Shown: positions 12,709 to 25,478 of the stretch, piece after piece
Position numbering within the stretch: position 1 is the first letter of the stretch
Layout: every line of letters begins with the position of its first letter
Assembly: GCA_025677815.1 (NCBI GenBank)
Contig: JAIXMP010000003.1
Span: forward strand, 496,001-560,000
Length of the DNA stretch: 64,000 bases
Direction: 5' to 3'
Origin: Phascolomyces articulosus
Lineage: Eukaryota > Mucoromycota > Mucoromycetes > Mucorales > Lichtheimiaceae
Notes under the pieces: model-generated
What the model saw: the letters and a program-made list of their open reading frames with translations, nothing else
What the model was told of the DNA's origin: nothing
Databases searched by the model: none
Position numbers and translations under genes: made by a program

Positions 12709-14230
12709 ATGTACGATTTTATGGAATATTGCCTACGATGTTATTATCGTCAATCGGGTTGGAACGAAGAAAATCAATATTCAAATCTTTGTTCATGGTC
12801 ACGAGCATTGCTTGATTTCTATACTCCACAAGGACTTTCATTGTATTTATCCAAGTTACCAACACCTCAATTTAAACCATCTTATACCATGAATGCATTA
12901 CCATCGCTTAATGGTAGTGTTGGTTATTTATATACGTCGCGTTCGCTTGATATTGGTACGAGTGCGACAGTTGATTTCCAAGATATGGTGGATCGGTTTC
13001 GGATCGTCAGCCCAGACTATTCTGAATCACGAAAAAGTATGTGTTTGGTTACTTTAAAATTCATGTGTTCTTGTTACCTGAGAGAGAAAAAAAGTAACTC
13101 ATTACTGTTATTATTTTTATGGTAGAAAATTCTGTAAATCATTATCTATTATATGGACGTATGTTTTTCCCTGGTGCACGGTTAGAATCCATGTATGTCC
13201 GACGAATTTCAGATAAAATACAATGTTTAGTAACAGCTGTAAACAATCCTCGTGTATCTGGATTACCCGAGGTATTTATTATAATACAGTACAATTAAGA
13301 AAAGAGGAAGTAGAAGGAAAGCAGGGAAATTAAGCAAAAAAAAAAATATTAAAAACCGCAAGGTAATTAATATAATTTGTTAACTTATAACAACCAACAA
13401 AGATTGCTATGCAACTGCAATATGACGTAGGGAAATGGTGTTCTGAATGTTCCTATACTACCGATGATGGATTACTTGGATTACGCGCTTTATACAACTT
13501 TGATCAACCTGATAGTGCTATTCCCTCTGGTCAATGGGCGCTTGGTACAGAAATATATTATGGAATGTTAGATAAGAGTGCTGGCTGTAAGTGTATAACG
13601 TTTCTTTTAATCCAAATATAATCAGTTTTTAAGGGAATATAAACGAGCATTAACAAGAGACACATAATGTTTCTCTGGTGAATTAGTATCCACAGGATTA
13701 CGATATCGTACACTACCATCATCTGGATCACCTCCTATATGTTTTACATATACTTTGAATCCTGTAGTAGGACACATGTCAACAGCTTATGTAACGCAGA
13801 TATCAGAAGAATTGGCAATGTGTTCTCGATATGATTTCAGCATCTATTCATATGAAAGCGATCTTAGTTTTGGATTTGAGTATCGTACAAAAAATAAACA
13901 AGATAAGAGGGACGAAGGATCGATAATTCAAGTGAATAAGAACAGTGATACAGAAAAATTACAAGGGTTAATCAAAGCAAAGATATCATTTGCTGAAGTA
14001 AGATCCCATTATATGCATGATTTTTTTTATATCAAGATGCGTATATGGATAAAAAGAAATGTTTTATTTTATCTAATGAATTATTATCATTTTTATTACT
14101 CTAGGGATTAGCACTGATGTGGGAAGGTCGATTTAAAAATACATTATTTAGTATTGGTTTAACGGCTGACCTTTTTAATAGATCAAGTCCTATTCGTACT
14201 ATTGGTATAGAAATGCAATATTTTGGATAG
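12709..14230 (+). CDS. MDM10: Mitochondrial outer-membrane beta-barrel protein Mdm10
   Basis: Subunit of the ERMES ER-mitochondria tether and of the SAM complex, which inserts Tom40 and other barrels. Five exons join in phase: 12709-13036, 13126-13271, 13403-13586, 13687-13997, 14105-14230; 364 residues. The start MYDFMEYCLRCYYRQSGWNE matches the conserved Mdm10 N terminus (MxDFMxYxxxxF...W). It is followed by SLLDF/LLDF-type and SYTMNALPSLNGSVGYLY strand motifs and by alternating hydrophobic residues consistent with a barrel. It is shorter than the 493-residue yeast protein, as in other early-diverging fungi, because loop insertions are missing. The only in-frame upstream context is AT-rich, so the ATG at 12709 is the natural start. 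It lies 507 bases downstream of the CLC stop on the same strand. Confidence 0.9.
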
Positions 14231-14842
14231 AGTTTTGAAATATAGGTTCTCAATTAATAATAATAATAATGGATTACCTTTTTCCTCACTGCTACAACAT
14301 ACTATACAAAATCCATTCATGGACCTGTTATAGATTCGATATATATATACCTACTACTTCTAGCTTAGCTTTTCCTGCTTGATATGTTATGTATTTATTG
14401 TAATTTATCATTTATATTTGTCATTTTTTTATTTGTTGTTTGATATCTATCATGAATGATATCTCTATTTTGGATGAATCTGATGATCCATATAAAGCAA
14501 CACAAGTTTCACCCATGGAATCTCTATAATATACAAAATATTCACGTTTTACAGACACTAATCATTCAAACTTATCTATATGATACATATATATATATAT
14601 CGACAAATATGGTATAATTGACACTTTTTACACGCTTTACCGCCTTCTAAATAGCAACGGAGTTTTTGATGTTTGGCTCTATTTAAGCTTTACTTAATTC
14701 GGTTTTAAAGTTTTCGATGAGGTGGCTTTTAACAGAAATTTTGTAAAGCAGGAGAGTCCTGGAAAGTCAACCCTCCCTCTCTTTTAACGTCACCCATCAA
14801 CCTTAAAGAAGACGCACCACATACATATACACATTCATCATC

Positions 14843-16611
14843 ATGTCTACTCCCTCTGAAGGCCAAACTGATCACAATGTCGAAATGTGGAAGATGAAGA
14901 AGCTCATCAAGAGCTTGGAAGCTGCACGAGGGTTTGTTGTTTTGTTTTTCCTTTTAAATTGACTTTGCAATCTATTAGTGCTATTTTAAAAGGATTATAA
15001 CTAAACTAAAGAAATAAACCACTTTGAACTATAGCAACGGCACTTCCATGATTTCCCTTATTATTCGTACGTATTATATAGCATTGGAACTGGGGGTTAA
15101 AAATAGGTATATTATAGAAAAGGAAAAGTGAGAAAAGTTACTTATTTTTGTATCTATGCATCATTTTGTTTTTTTTTTGTTTTTTTTTGTTTTTTATAAT
15201 AGCCCCAAAGGATCAGATCTCTCGTGTTGGTAAAATGTTAGCAGACGAATACGGTACAGCATCTAATATTAAATCCCGTGTCAACCGTCTTTCTGTCTTA
15301 TCAGCTATTACATCCACCCAACAAAGATTGAAATTGTACAACAGAGGTTAGAAATTTTGCTTTTACTTCAGCAAAAAACGATTGATCTATCCACCAATTA
15401 ATTAATCAGCACGGCAACTGACAATTTTCATTTCGTGGGTTGGGGATTAATTTTTTTATAGTGCCACCAAATGGTTTGGTTGTATACTGTGGTACCATTG
15501 TTACAGACGAAGGCAAGGAAAAGAAGGTCAATATTGATTTCGAACCACACAAGCCAATCAACACCAGTTTGTACCTTTGTGATAATAAGTTCCACACCGA
15601 AGCTTTGTCCGAACTACTCGAAGATGATGCCAAGTTTGGTTTCATTATTATGGATGGTAACGGATCATTGTTCGGTACTTTGTCTGGTAACACCCGTGAT
15701 GTGATCCACAAGCTTCAAGTCGATTTACCTAAGAAGCACGGTCGTGGTGGTCAGTCCGCTCTTCGTTTCTCTCGTTTGCGTGAAGAAAAGCGTCACAACT
15801 ATGTCCGTAAGGTTGCTGAATTGGCAGTATCATTCTTTATCACTGGTGATAAGGTCAATGTCGCAGGTCTTGTCTTGGCCGGTTCTGCTGATTTCAAGAA
15901 CGAATTGTCACAATCCGATATGTTTGATCCCCGTCTTCAAGCTAAGATTGTTAAAGTTGTTGACGTTTCGTATGGTGGTGAAAACGGTTTCAACCAAGCT
16001 ATTGAATTATCTGCTGAATCCTTGTCGAACGTCAAGTTTGTCCAAGAAAAGAAATTGATTCAAACTTACTTTGATGAAATTTCTCAAGACAGTGGCAAGT
16101 ACTGTTTCGGTGTTGAAGATACACTCAAGGCTTTGGAATTGGGTGCTGTAGAAAACTTGATTGTTTGGGAAAATTTGGAATTAAACCGATATGTGCTTCG
16201 TAATGCTTCCGGACAAGATATTATCTATCATCCTACCAAGCAAGAAGAAAAGGATCGTTTGTTCATTAAGGATACCAGCCCTGAAGCTCCACCAAATACA
16301 GAAATGGAAGTTATTGAAGTCAAGCCTCTTCTTGAATGGTTTGCTGAAAGCTACAAGGATTTCGGTGCTAACCTTGAATTTGTTACTAACCGTTCCCAAG
16401 AAGGTGCTCAATTTGTCAAGGGCTTTGGTGGTATTGGTGGTATTCTCAGGTAAGATAAAAGACTACGATCAAATGATGTTTATTTTATTGTGATGAAGTT
16501 ATTTTATATTGAATATTTTATTAATTATTATTTGTTTCTAATAGATACCGTGTCAACTTTGAACAACTTAACTATGATTCGGACGAATTCTTCTCTGACG
16601 ACGATTTTTAA
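14843..16611 (+). CDS. SUP45: Eukaryotic translation release factor eRF1
   Basis: Recognises all three stop codons and triggers peptide release with eRF3 in the cytosol. Five exons join in phase: 14843-14931, 15035-15066, 15203-15346, 15462-16449, 16545-16611; 439 residues, the usual length. Domain 1 carries TASNIKS and the YLCDNKF (YxCxxxF) stop-decoding motif. Domain 2 carries [19 protein letters not shown] with the catalytic GGQ. Domain 3 ends in the acidic tail [13 protein letters not shown] that contacts eRF3. Exon 2 is only 32 bases, and codon use is more biased than in neighbours, as expected for a highly expressed gene. It is convergent with the MFS gene (stop-to-stop gap 326 bases, CT-rich). 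Confidence 0.98.
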
Positions 16612-16937
16612 ATCATCACCTTTGTAAATGGATAATTTGTAGTGCAGTGTATAATATATACAATCCCACACACGCACTCTCTCACTTCTCACTCTCTCTC
16701 TCACTTTCTCTCTCTCATCCCTTCTCTCGACTGTCATTCATACATTTCCTTAAAAAATCCGCTTTCATATTTCTTCTTCTTTTTTCTCTTTCTTTGTATA
16801 CTTTTTGCAAATAAAATTTTTATATTAACAGCTTTTAGAAAGATATCTATTAAACTAATAAAAGTATTGAGATTTCTATTTTTTGTTTTGTTAATAAGAA
16901 ATTATTAGTAAAAAAATGCTTCCAAGTGAATCTTATT

Positions 16938-19429
16938 CTATATATCAATTATAACTCTGCTTACCATCTTTTCATTATCGTTATTATTATTACTATCTTC
17001 GCTATTATACACAAATGGCATCTTTTGTTGTTGTTTATCAAAGCGACGATTCATTCGACGTAACGTCAGACCCATTGCCACAGCAAGGATACCGGACCCA
17101 ACTGCCACAACTAAATTTAAAATATGACCAAAACCTATCAAGATGATATTGTTAGTGTATGAACATTATGTAGCATAAAACGAAAATAAACAAGTGAAAC
17201 GGTTTGTACATACCATGCCCCGATCCCTCTGAAGCAGTGTGAAAATGAGCATCTTTATCTAGGTAAAGAGCATCAGATTCTGGAACTTGATAAAGATAAG
17301 AAGCAGCGACATTTCCTATATTTCCCATCATGCTAACCACAGCAACAGCGACAGCTCGTACGGTTAAATCAGGATAATTCACGGTTGACCAACTCATCCC
17401 AATGGGTGCTTGTATTCCCATCCCTGCGGCAACAACAAAAATAGCACCATAGCTCCCTATAGATAATATGACGATATTGCTAGTTAAATATAATGGAAAA
17501 GCACGATTAAAGAAAACAATGAGTAGTTATTGGTTTACCCCATCGATTATCAAGTATCGCCAATAGCAAAAAACCAAGAGCAATTAAACACGATCCTGAA
17601 GCTACCATAATAGCACGTTTATTTCCTCGATCTGCCAATAATCCACAAATGAGGATCAATAATGCAGCTATAACTGAAGGTGGCGCTGTCAATAACTGTG
17701 TAGTGAGACTAGAAAAACCAAAGCCTTAAAAAAATAAATACGCAAAATGCTATATCAATGACATGCTAGCGAACCAAGTTCATTTATCGTAACATAATCC
17801 GTATATATAGGTATTTTCAAGTTTCAATATTCTAAACAACTTACCTTTAATAATGATGGGTGAGAATGTAGTAATGCTGGTCAAATTGATTGATGTAAGA
17901 GTAAACATAACAGAGAATACCCATGTTTTGATATCCATAAACACGGTTTGAATTGTCTTCAAAGTAATGGGTTCACGTCTGTCATCTTTGATATATTCTG
18001 CCATACGTGCCTCCTGAAGCTGTTTTTGTGTACTCGTAAGCCACCCAACATTGGAAATATCGTCGAATAGCAACCAGAATGATAATAATGATAGAAGGAT
18101 GGTAGGTGCTCCTTCAAAAATAAAAATATATCTCCAGCCTTTTATATCAGATTTATCTCCAAGCTTAGACGCTGCATATGCGATGGGACCAGCAGCAACA
18201 CCTGCGGACGCTGCCATACATATTAAAAGTGAAATACGAAAGCCAAGCTCCTGCGGCTTGTAGATCCGTGACATTTGGAAAAGAATTCCCGGAACGAATC
18301 CACTTTCAGCTGCACTGTAAAATGTATATACCATATTTTTGGTGATGGAGAATTTAAGAATTATAAACAATGAAAATATGAGATTGCATGAAAGTAATAT
18401 AACATGTACTGATATCGACCAATATTTACCCCAGAAAAAGACGTGTGATTACTAAGCCAGTAAAGTCCTTGAGCAAAGCCATCGATAATGTAATTAGGCC
18501 CCATACTAATATTATAATCGATAACCATAATCGTGCTCCAATTCGTTTTAATACCATATTAGAAGGTATTTGAAACATAATCTATTATGATTTTAAAGAA
18601 AAATCAATAAGTAACCGACATTAAATATTTGAATGACTTTATATATAAAATATATAAGAATAACTTTATAGTGCTAACTGCCAAATAAACTGCTTAAAAA
18701 ATAACTTACGTAGGTAATAAAAAATACAGAAACAGAGGTACTAAATTGAGTGCCTTGTAACTTTTTTTATATAATATATGTTGACAGTTAACTTTTCTGA
18801 ATCTCTTTGTAGTTGACGCGTGAAAGATAAAGATAATAAAGTACGTAATCACAAAGACTTTTTTTTCATTATTAATTAAATGATTATTACTTACATTGAT
18901 ATCGTCTTTAAGTCCTGCTATTCTATACCATGGAATTAATAAATGTCATTTGCAGAAAAGTTTGAATCAATAATCAAAAAAGCACAGTCAACAAGAAAAA
19001 GGATACATACACAGCATTACTAACGTTTGATCGGTCTAAATAATCAACAAAATAGAATAGGCAGAATAATGGCATGACGTGCAAATCTATTTTTCGTACT
19101 AATTGTCGTTCTTGTTTTTTCCTTTCTTCATTTAGTGCTATCGACATTATAGTAATAGATTTTTCATCTTCTTCAGCGCCATCAACAATTGAGACCACTT
19201 CTTCTTTGTTGCTACCATAGCAATTAACATTGTCGTAGTAGTTATTGTTGTTGTTACCCACTACAGTACTGACACATGAAGCGTTACCTTCGGAGGGCTG
19301 ATGATTGTGCCGAGGATTATAAAATTCAAGATTATTGAGTTGATTATAATTTACATTTGCTGTTGCTGTTGTTGACAGTGTACTTTGTGAAGCCATTGTG
19401 GGCAGTCGGTTGTTGTTAGGTGAATTCAT
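16938..19429 (-). CDS. MFS transporter, allantoate permease (Dal5/anion:cation symporter) type
   Basis: Predicted plasma-membrane permease of the ACS family, which imports allantoate, nicotinate, pantothenate, dipeptides or similar anions; the substrate cannot be told from sequence. Eight exons join in phase: 19429-19011, 18922-18895, 18760-18710, 18581-18430, 18314-17845, 17724-17539, 17456-17214, 17134-16938; 581 residues. The Asn-rich N-terminal tail of ~105 residues is followed by the family hallmark RKIDLHVMPLFCLFYFVDYL and DRSNVSNAVIAGLKDDIN. Later features are GLVITRLFLGAAESGFVPG, the central cytoplasmic loop with IKDDRREPIT, and the C-terminal LRRMNRRFDKQQQ tail. Two exons are very small (28 and 51 bases). 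The last exon reads through a GTAAGC-like site to the TAG at 16938. Confidence 0.9.
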
Positions 19430-20421
19430 TTTTATCTAATGTTGTTAAAATTTTAGAAGGAAAAAGAAGAGAAAAAGTATTTTTCCCAGTTGATTCAAAT
19501 AAAACGGCAAATATTTATAGATACATACTGTGAGTTGGTTTAAAATTAACGACAATAAAAAAAAACTCCTTTAAATATTAAATGGTAGAAGAACAGAGCA
19601 TTTCAAAGGAGTTCTTTCGTTTTGCTTGATCTAATACAAGGTATGAACAAACAAATTTTTTTCAGGGGAGGAATAATCCGGATCTAAAGATTTTCCGGTG
19701 TATTTTGCTTCTCTCCTCCTTTTCTTAAGATGATAAGTAGATTAGGTAGTTCCTGGTTCATAAAACAACAATTCAAGGAGGATGTACGTAATATTTTTTT
19801 TTGAGATGGCATGATAATAAAACCAACACAACTGTACACGTTTTCTATGCAACCCTGCCTTGAATAAAAGCGACATGGTCGAGACAAACAAAATAAAAAT
19901 ATTTGATTCATAGCAACCGTACATGATCATAATAAATCTGCACAAGCACAATCAAAATTTTGACTTTTTCTTGACAACGAAAAATTTCTGTCTTTTTAGT
20001 TTAACCCTTGTTTTTATTCTTTCTTTCCCACTTCAATTTCTTTCTTTTGCATTCAAATAAAGAATCATACAGAGAGAGGCAAAAGTGACAAGGATTGGTA
20101 ACTAAAGCCTAAAGCCTTTCTATATATTTATAAGCTGATAATATGTATAGTATAATAAGTTAAAAAAATGATTGTATACATGCTTCCAGCATACGTATAT
20201 TGGAATTTTAAGTTATAATTAAAATTAAGGTGATGCATAGTAATAAAGTTGCGCCAAGAAGCATGATGATGTTTATTACTTTTCTTTGTTTCGATATAAA
20301 ATGAAAAAAAAAGTTTAAAATGCATTTGTAAAAATGAACTCCTAAAAAATGTAATAATAGTAACAATGATACTAAATATTTATGGTATAAAAATTAAAGG
20401 ACTCATTCATAGACATACTTT
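19430..20421. other. Intergenic, no gene seen
   Basis: AT-rich spacer between the start of the MFS gene and the end of the CotH relic. The first ~100 bases (19430-19540) are purine-rich on this strand and are the likely MFS promoter/5' UTR. A weakly open minus-strand patch at 19684-19911 has no coding-like codon pattern. Confidence 0.5.
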
Positions 20422-21764
20422 TTATTGATAACGAGTCTTGAAAAATTCAGCTGTTACCTGACTCTGATTTGCAACAAATTCTTTTACACCAGATAATGAG
20501 ATAGATCCCGTTGGTCCATTGACAGCAATATCAAATGTAATATTAAACTGAGGTACAAGATAGAGTGAGTCGATAGGCGTTTCCTTGCCTACAGGCCATG
20601 TTATCCATCTTCAAAACTGCCTCTATCAATAGAATTATCGTTATTATCAATAAGAGAACTAAAATTGAAGCAGCACAAACGTTCGAGTATGACATATCGC
20701 AATCTACATCCTCACGAATCATAGCAATGGTATCGTCAATGATTGGTGTCATCACATCCAAGTTTATGAAATGACCGGTCAAATACTTAAGTGAGGTTTC
20801 AAAGCGTTCCTTGAATTCAGGTACAAGTGAAACTTGTTAGTCAAGGGCGTACAAAGAGTCCAGGGAAGGTACGGCAGTCATCTGAAAGCATATCAGCTAA
20901 TTTAATAATGGTACTGCCAAATGGAAGATCTATCAGACGGTATGTGACTAAACCGTTTTGAATCAACAACATCCTGATACATGTAGTAGTTGTCAATTAT
21001 TGCTGAATACCTGTCAGAAAAACTAAGTAATACGTCTAATGCCATACTGTACACAGGATGTATAGTAATTGATAGTTTAACCCATAGATAATGATCAAAA
21101 GCATACGTACTACTACGTATTAGTTTTTTTAACCTTCGTAAACACTTCCTATATCAAAATGCTGTTCTCATTGATTTACTGAATCTTCAGAACTGGGAGG
21201 TGCTTCCGAAGGAAATTTACTAGTAGTAAGCTCTACCAATGGTTCATAACTTGATTTTCCTTTCGATGGATCATTTATTAATATATATATATATATAAAT
21301 TTATTATACATTAACAAACGATTAATTTGTTATGTTTGAATTTTATATAAAATGCATATTACCAACATAAACCATCTTGGCTGCAGCTTGATAATCATCA
21401 AGATATTTGTATAAAGTTGATTATTTTCTGATTGATTTCCAATAATGATATGGATTGTAGGAATTTCACCGTACATATGAGGATTAGTAACAATTCGATG
21501 AAGAGCTGAAAGTGGCTCAAGTAATTTTGGTAAAGGCGTAATATCCCACCGATCTTGTGAACGATTGTAAAATTGATACGTGTGGCAACCTCATCACTAG
21601 TGGTATTGGTGCGTTTCATATTGTCATGTTCAATTACAGAACCATACCTTGTTTTTGCGTAATAATAGTTATCAGAAGATGATACGAGTGCAATATCAAT
21701 ATGAATAAGAGGCGATTCTGATCCTTGTGTCAATGGAAATGGTTTAGCATCCACAACAAATCTT
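20422..21764 (-). pseudogene. Decayed CotH-family (spore-coat / cell-surface protein kinase-like) gene
   Basis: CotH proteins are secreted, often GPI-anchored, surface proteins expanded in Mucorales; some serve as adhesins. Reading 5'-3' on the minus strand, family landmarks appear in the right order but in changing frames. VVDAKPFPLTQGSESPL lies at 21764-21575. NRSQDRWDITPLPKLLEPL and EIPTIHIIIGNQ lie at 21566-21405, one base out of frame with the first. An exon-like piece with YEPLVELTTSKFPSE (about 21276-21168) ends in TGA. NYYMYQDVVDSKRFSHIPSD and then ADMLSDDCRTFPGLFVRP (about 21060-20840) are again frame-shifted and followed by TGA. VSLVPEFKERFETSLKYLTG and IDDTIAMIREDVD come next, then another shift before FDIAVNGPTGS and the TAA at 20422. 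At least four indels and two stops break it. No signal-peptide exon was found upstream. Confidence 0.75.
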
Positions 21765-22481
21765 AAAAGTGACGTTACTATTAATTAATAATAACAGCCC
21801 AGCAATCGACCATTTTGGGTATTAATCTTGTTTATATTGTATGAAAGTATAATATATTTAATATATTTAGCAATCGATATATTATTTTAAATAAGGAATA
21901 TGTCTTTAAATACCAAAGAAACCTTTTATCTGTAACAAATGATCATTGTTCTATATATTGTGTAATTTGGACTATAAAATATTTCCCTTTTATATGTTTT
22001 ATTTTGTGGGCTATATATACTTTTCCATAAATATATGCTATTTATAAATAACTGCACTAATCCGTTAATAAAAAGTTGCTAAGAATTGTTATGGTTTGCA
22101 TCAACACGATGGTGTGTGTAATATCTTTTTTCATTTTCATCCAGAAAATCCTTTACATGCCGCATAGCATCACAGCCGCAACTTTATTAGTGTTGTAAAT
22201 ATATAAAAGTGGAAAATTCAATGATTATTACGTATGTGTTACTAATCATACTTCAAATGTACACAATATATATCATAAAATACCGCGTGACTACAAAAGA
22301 AATGTTGGAAAGAACGATGAGGATAAATTTATACAAATATATGCATTGCAACTATTTTGGAAAGCCCATTGGTAGTTTATTTTAATGATACACTCTTTGT
22401 AATTCAAAATTTAATTACTTGTATCCATATCCACTTAAGATAATGATCCATAAAAAAAAATTCCTGAAAATTCCTGATTTG
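21765..22481. other. Intergenic, no gene seen
   Basis: Very AT-rich DNA with stops in all frames. It would hold the missing first exon of the CotH relic if one survives, but no signal-peptide-like ORF with a usable donor is visible. Confidence 0.4.
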
Positions 22482-22831
22482 CTAACTCAGTAGCATGATT
22501 ACAGAACTTAGTAACCGAGGGGGATCTTCTGTGAACTGAAGACAGAAAGTTGCTTGTGTATCGATTTCAGAGATACCAAGCAGGTATCCACATTGGCCAT
22601 TTTTTACGACATGTAAAAAGGAAGAGCTACTCATTCTACCATCATATAGAAAAAGGAAAGAAAGAAGAAGCAATAGAAAAAAAATAGCAACCTATAACAT
22701 ACAATTCCACCAATTTTTTTTAACATCAACAAGATCTTTTCAGTATTCTTAACTCGCCTTCCTCCTAAATTAGAAATATACTGAGTTCGATCAGCCAATC
22801 GTTTAAGCAGAGAAGGTCCAATTTTTACCAA
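22482..22831 (-). pseudogene. Unrecognised coding relic, shared with 53.47 kb
   Basis: Two coding-like minus-strand segments. The first (22831 to about 22695) contains GPSLLKRLADRTQYISNLGG and continues RRVKNTEKILLMLKKIGG. The second (about 22640-22482) contains SSSSFLHVVKNGQCGYLLG and FCLQFTEDPPRLL and ends at a TAG. A T-rich stretch with no clean splice sites separates them, and there is no in-frame ATG with good context upstream. About 50 bases of the first segment recur in degraded form near 53475-53525, suggesting a dispersed family. The function is unknown. It lies head-to-head with MED10 within 100 bases, so part of it may be MED10 promoter. Confidence 0.3.
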
Positions 22832-22930
22832 AAAGAATAAAATGAGTTATACTGAAAATTTAGGTTGTTTTGTTCTTTTGGCACTTTTCACCAAAAAGCC
22901 CCTTCCTAATATCCTTTTTTTTTCAACATA

Positions 22931-23738
22931 ATGCAGCAAACTGATTCTCGTTCTTCATCAGGTTCTTCTTCTGCTCCTACTCCTACTAATCAAGCAGAAT
23001 CATCACAAAATAATTCAAATCAATCAAAAGTTGCTCGTCGGGCACTTGAAGAACAATTGAATGAGTTATTACAAGTCTTGTTTGAATTAAGTGTTATGGT
23101 ATACGATTTCCAACCTGATGGCAATCAACTTGTTTGGAATAAAATGTTGGTGTTTTCTCTCTCTCTTTTTTTTTTTTTTTCAATTGTTCGTCTCTCTGTT
23201 TGTGTGTGTGTATGTGATTTGGTACATGTTGAATAAAAGTAGAATACTCATGAGATTTATTTTTGTTATTGTTATGAAAAAGTAATTCCATTCTTGAACA
23301 TTATCAAACGATCGACGAACTTAAAGAGAATATCGATACCCATATTCCTGAAGAAGTGATCAAGTACGAATGAGATAAATCGGATAGAGAGAAAGATTCA
23401 TATCAACACCAATCATAATAATCAAAACATACAACGTTATTATTCTACTTTTGATTAGTTATGTTGAACAAGGTCGAAATCCAGATATTTTCACCCAAGG
23501 ATTTGTTGAAAGAGCAGCAAGTGAGAATCAATTCACCAATGGAAAGATCAAGGCTGTGGATGTAAGTCTTTTATCTTTGATATATAATATGGATTAATTA
23601 TATACCATCAATGGTGCTAATGATTAATGATAATATTTATAGGAATTTCGGAATATCCTCTCCAACGAATTTAAAAAGCATTATCCAGATTTATACGATA
23701 CTGAAGATAACCTGGAATTAGAAACAACAAAAGAATAG
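22931..23738 (+). CDS. MED10: Mediator complex subunit 10
   Basis: Middle-module subunit of Mediator (Nut2 in yeast), linking activators to RNA polymerase II in the nucleus. Four exons join in phase: 22931-23145, 23283-23363, 23459-23561, 23643-23738; 164 residues, normal for the family. After a Ser/Asn-rich tail of ~36 residues the conserved core starts LEEQLNELLQVLFELSVMVY, then DFQPDGNQLVWNKINSIL and IPEEVINYVEQGRNPDIFT. The first donor is weak (GTTGGT), but only this junction restores the conserved WNKIN sequence. MPP-beta begins 141 bases after the stop on the same strand. Confidence 0.93.
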
Positions 23739-23879
23739 GAATTTCATTTGCTCTTGCAATTTTGCTCAAGCTTACAAAGCTGTCGGAACAATAAAAAATA
23801 TATAAAAAAAGCGTCTGTATCTTGTGCTTTGCTCTAGTATCTTCTATTTCTGTTTTTCCCATAACTTGTAATAAATAAA

Positions 23880-25478
23880 ATGGCCTCTCGATTACTCTCA
23901 AAGACAGTAAAAGCCTGTTTTTCTAAATCAGTCGTATGTATTTTACTTCCTTAATTGAAACAACAATAATAATTGACAACAAAACCAAAAGGAAAAAAAA
24001 ACTGACCCTATTTTTGGTGGTGGGTGCATTGTAAATGGAATGGAATAATAGTATAATCGAGGACTTGCAACTGCCACGAACCTTTTACCCACTTTCCGTA
24101 CTACGATTCTTCCTAATGGATTTACTGTTGCTACAGAAGAGAATCCTGCTTCGCAAACAGCTACCGTGGGTGTTTGGATCGATGCAGGTTCTCGTGCGGA
24201 AAACGTAAAAAATAACGGATCTGCTCATTTCCTTGAACATATGGCATTCAAGGTACGTAATTGTTTTTCACCTTATACTTGAACCATACGATACCAGGCA
24301 AAAAAAAATAATAATAACAAAGGGATTTATAAATATATATAATACAGGGTACCAACCGTCGTACACAACGCGATCTCGAATTACAAATTGAAAATATGGG
24401 TGGTCATTTGAATGCATATACTTCTCGAGAACAAACCGTCTACTATGCTAAAGCATTCAAGCATGATGTACCACAAGCGGTTGATATCCTATCTGACATC
24501 TTACAAAACTCTCGATTAGACCCCGCTGCCATTGAACGTGAACGAGATGTTATTTTACGCGAACAAGAAGAAGTTGAAAAACAAATGGAAGAAGTTGTCT
24601 TTGATCATTTGCACACAGCTGCTTTCCAAAACGAACCCCTTGGATTGACCATCTTGGGCCCCAAGGAAAACATTCAATCCTTGACACGCGATGATTTATC
24701 GACTTATATCAAGACCAATTATACCGGTGAACGTATGATTTTAGTGGGTACTGGTGGTATTGATCATGATGCTCTTGTCAACTTGGCCCAAAATCATTTC
24801 GGTAGTTTACCGACCATTGCAAGTGCACAGACCAGCAAGAGTGCTATCAAGAAACCCGTGTTCACCGGGTCTGAACTTCGTGTCAATGAACCCAATTCCC
24901 CTCAAGCTCATATTGCTATTGCTGTTGAAGGAGCTAGCTGGACTTCACCCGATTATTTCCCCTTGTTGGTAATGCAATCTATTATTGGTTCATGGGATCG
25001 TTCCTTGGGCGCTATGGGTCATGTTGCCTCTCGATTATCCTCGGTTGTTCATAAGCATCAACTTGCCAACTCGTTCATGTCGTTCAATACTTCTTACAAG
25101 GATACTGGTCTCTGGGGTATTTACTTAGTTACTGAAAATAAAGATGGTATTGATGATTTGATTCATTGTACACGTAATGAATGGACTCGATTAGCATCTC
25201 ATGTCACGGCAGATGAAGTCGAACGTGCCAAGCAACAACTCAAGGCTGGATTATTACTTGGTTTGGATGGTTCAACTGCCATTGCCGAAGATATTGGTCG
25301 TCAACTTTTGACATCTGGTGCACGCATGTCACCCAAGGAAGTCGAAGAAACTGTTGCTCAAGTGACAGTGGATGATGTACGTCGTGTCGCTAAACAATAT
25401 TTAGATCGTGATGCAGCTGTTGTTGCCATTGGACCTGTGGGTGGCATGTCTTCCTACAACCAATTGCGATCAGCTTAA
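23880..25478 (+). CDS. MAS1: Mitochondrial processing peptidase beta subunit
   Basis: Catalytic subunit of MPP, the matrix zinc metallopeptidase that removes presequences from imported precursors; M16 family. Exons 23880-23933, 24052-24252 and 24348-25478 join in phase to 461 residues. The start [18 protein letters not shown] is a basic, acid-free mitochondrial presequence. The inverted zinc motif HFLEH is at residues 77-81, with the downstream glutamate in [18 protein letters not shown]. GGxAxNR-type glycine segments and the C-terminal M16 domain follow. The QCR/MPP ambiguity is resolved by the intact HxxEH, since complex III core proteins usually lose it. Codon use is strongly biased, as in a highly expressed gene. 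Confidence 0.96.

Noticed and set aside
15406..15711. Long antisense open frame over eRF1
   Set aside because: It mirrors the strongly codon-biased eRF1 exon 4 and has no family or splice support.
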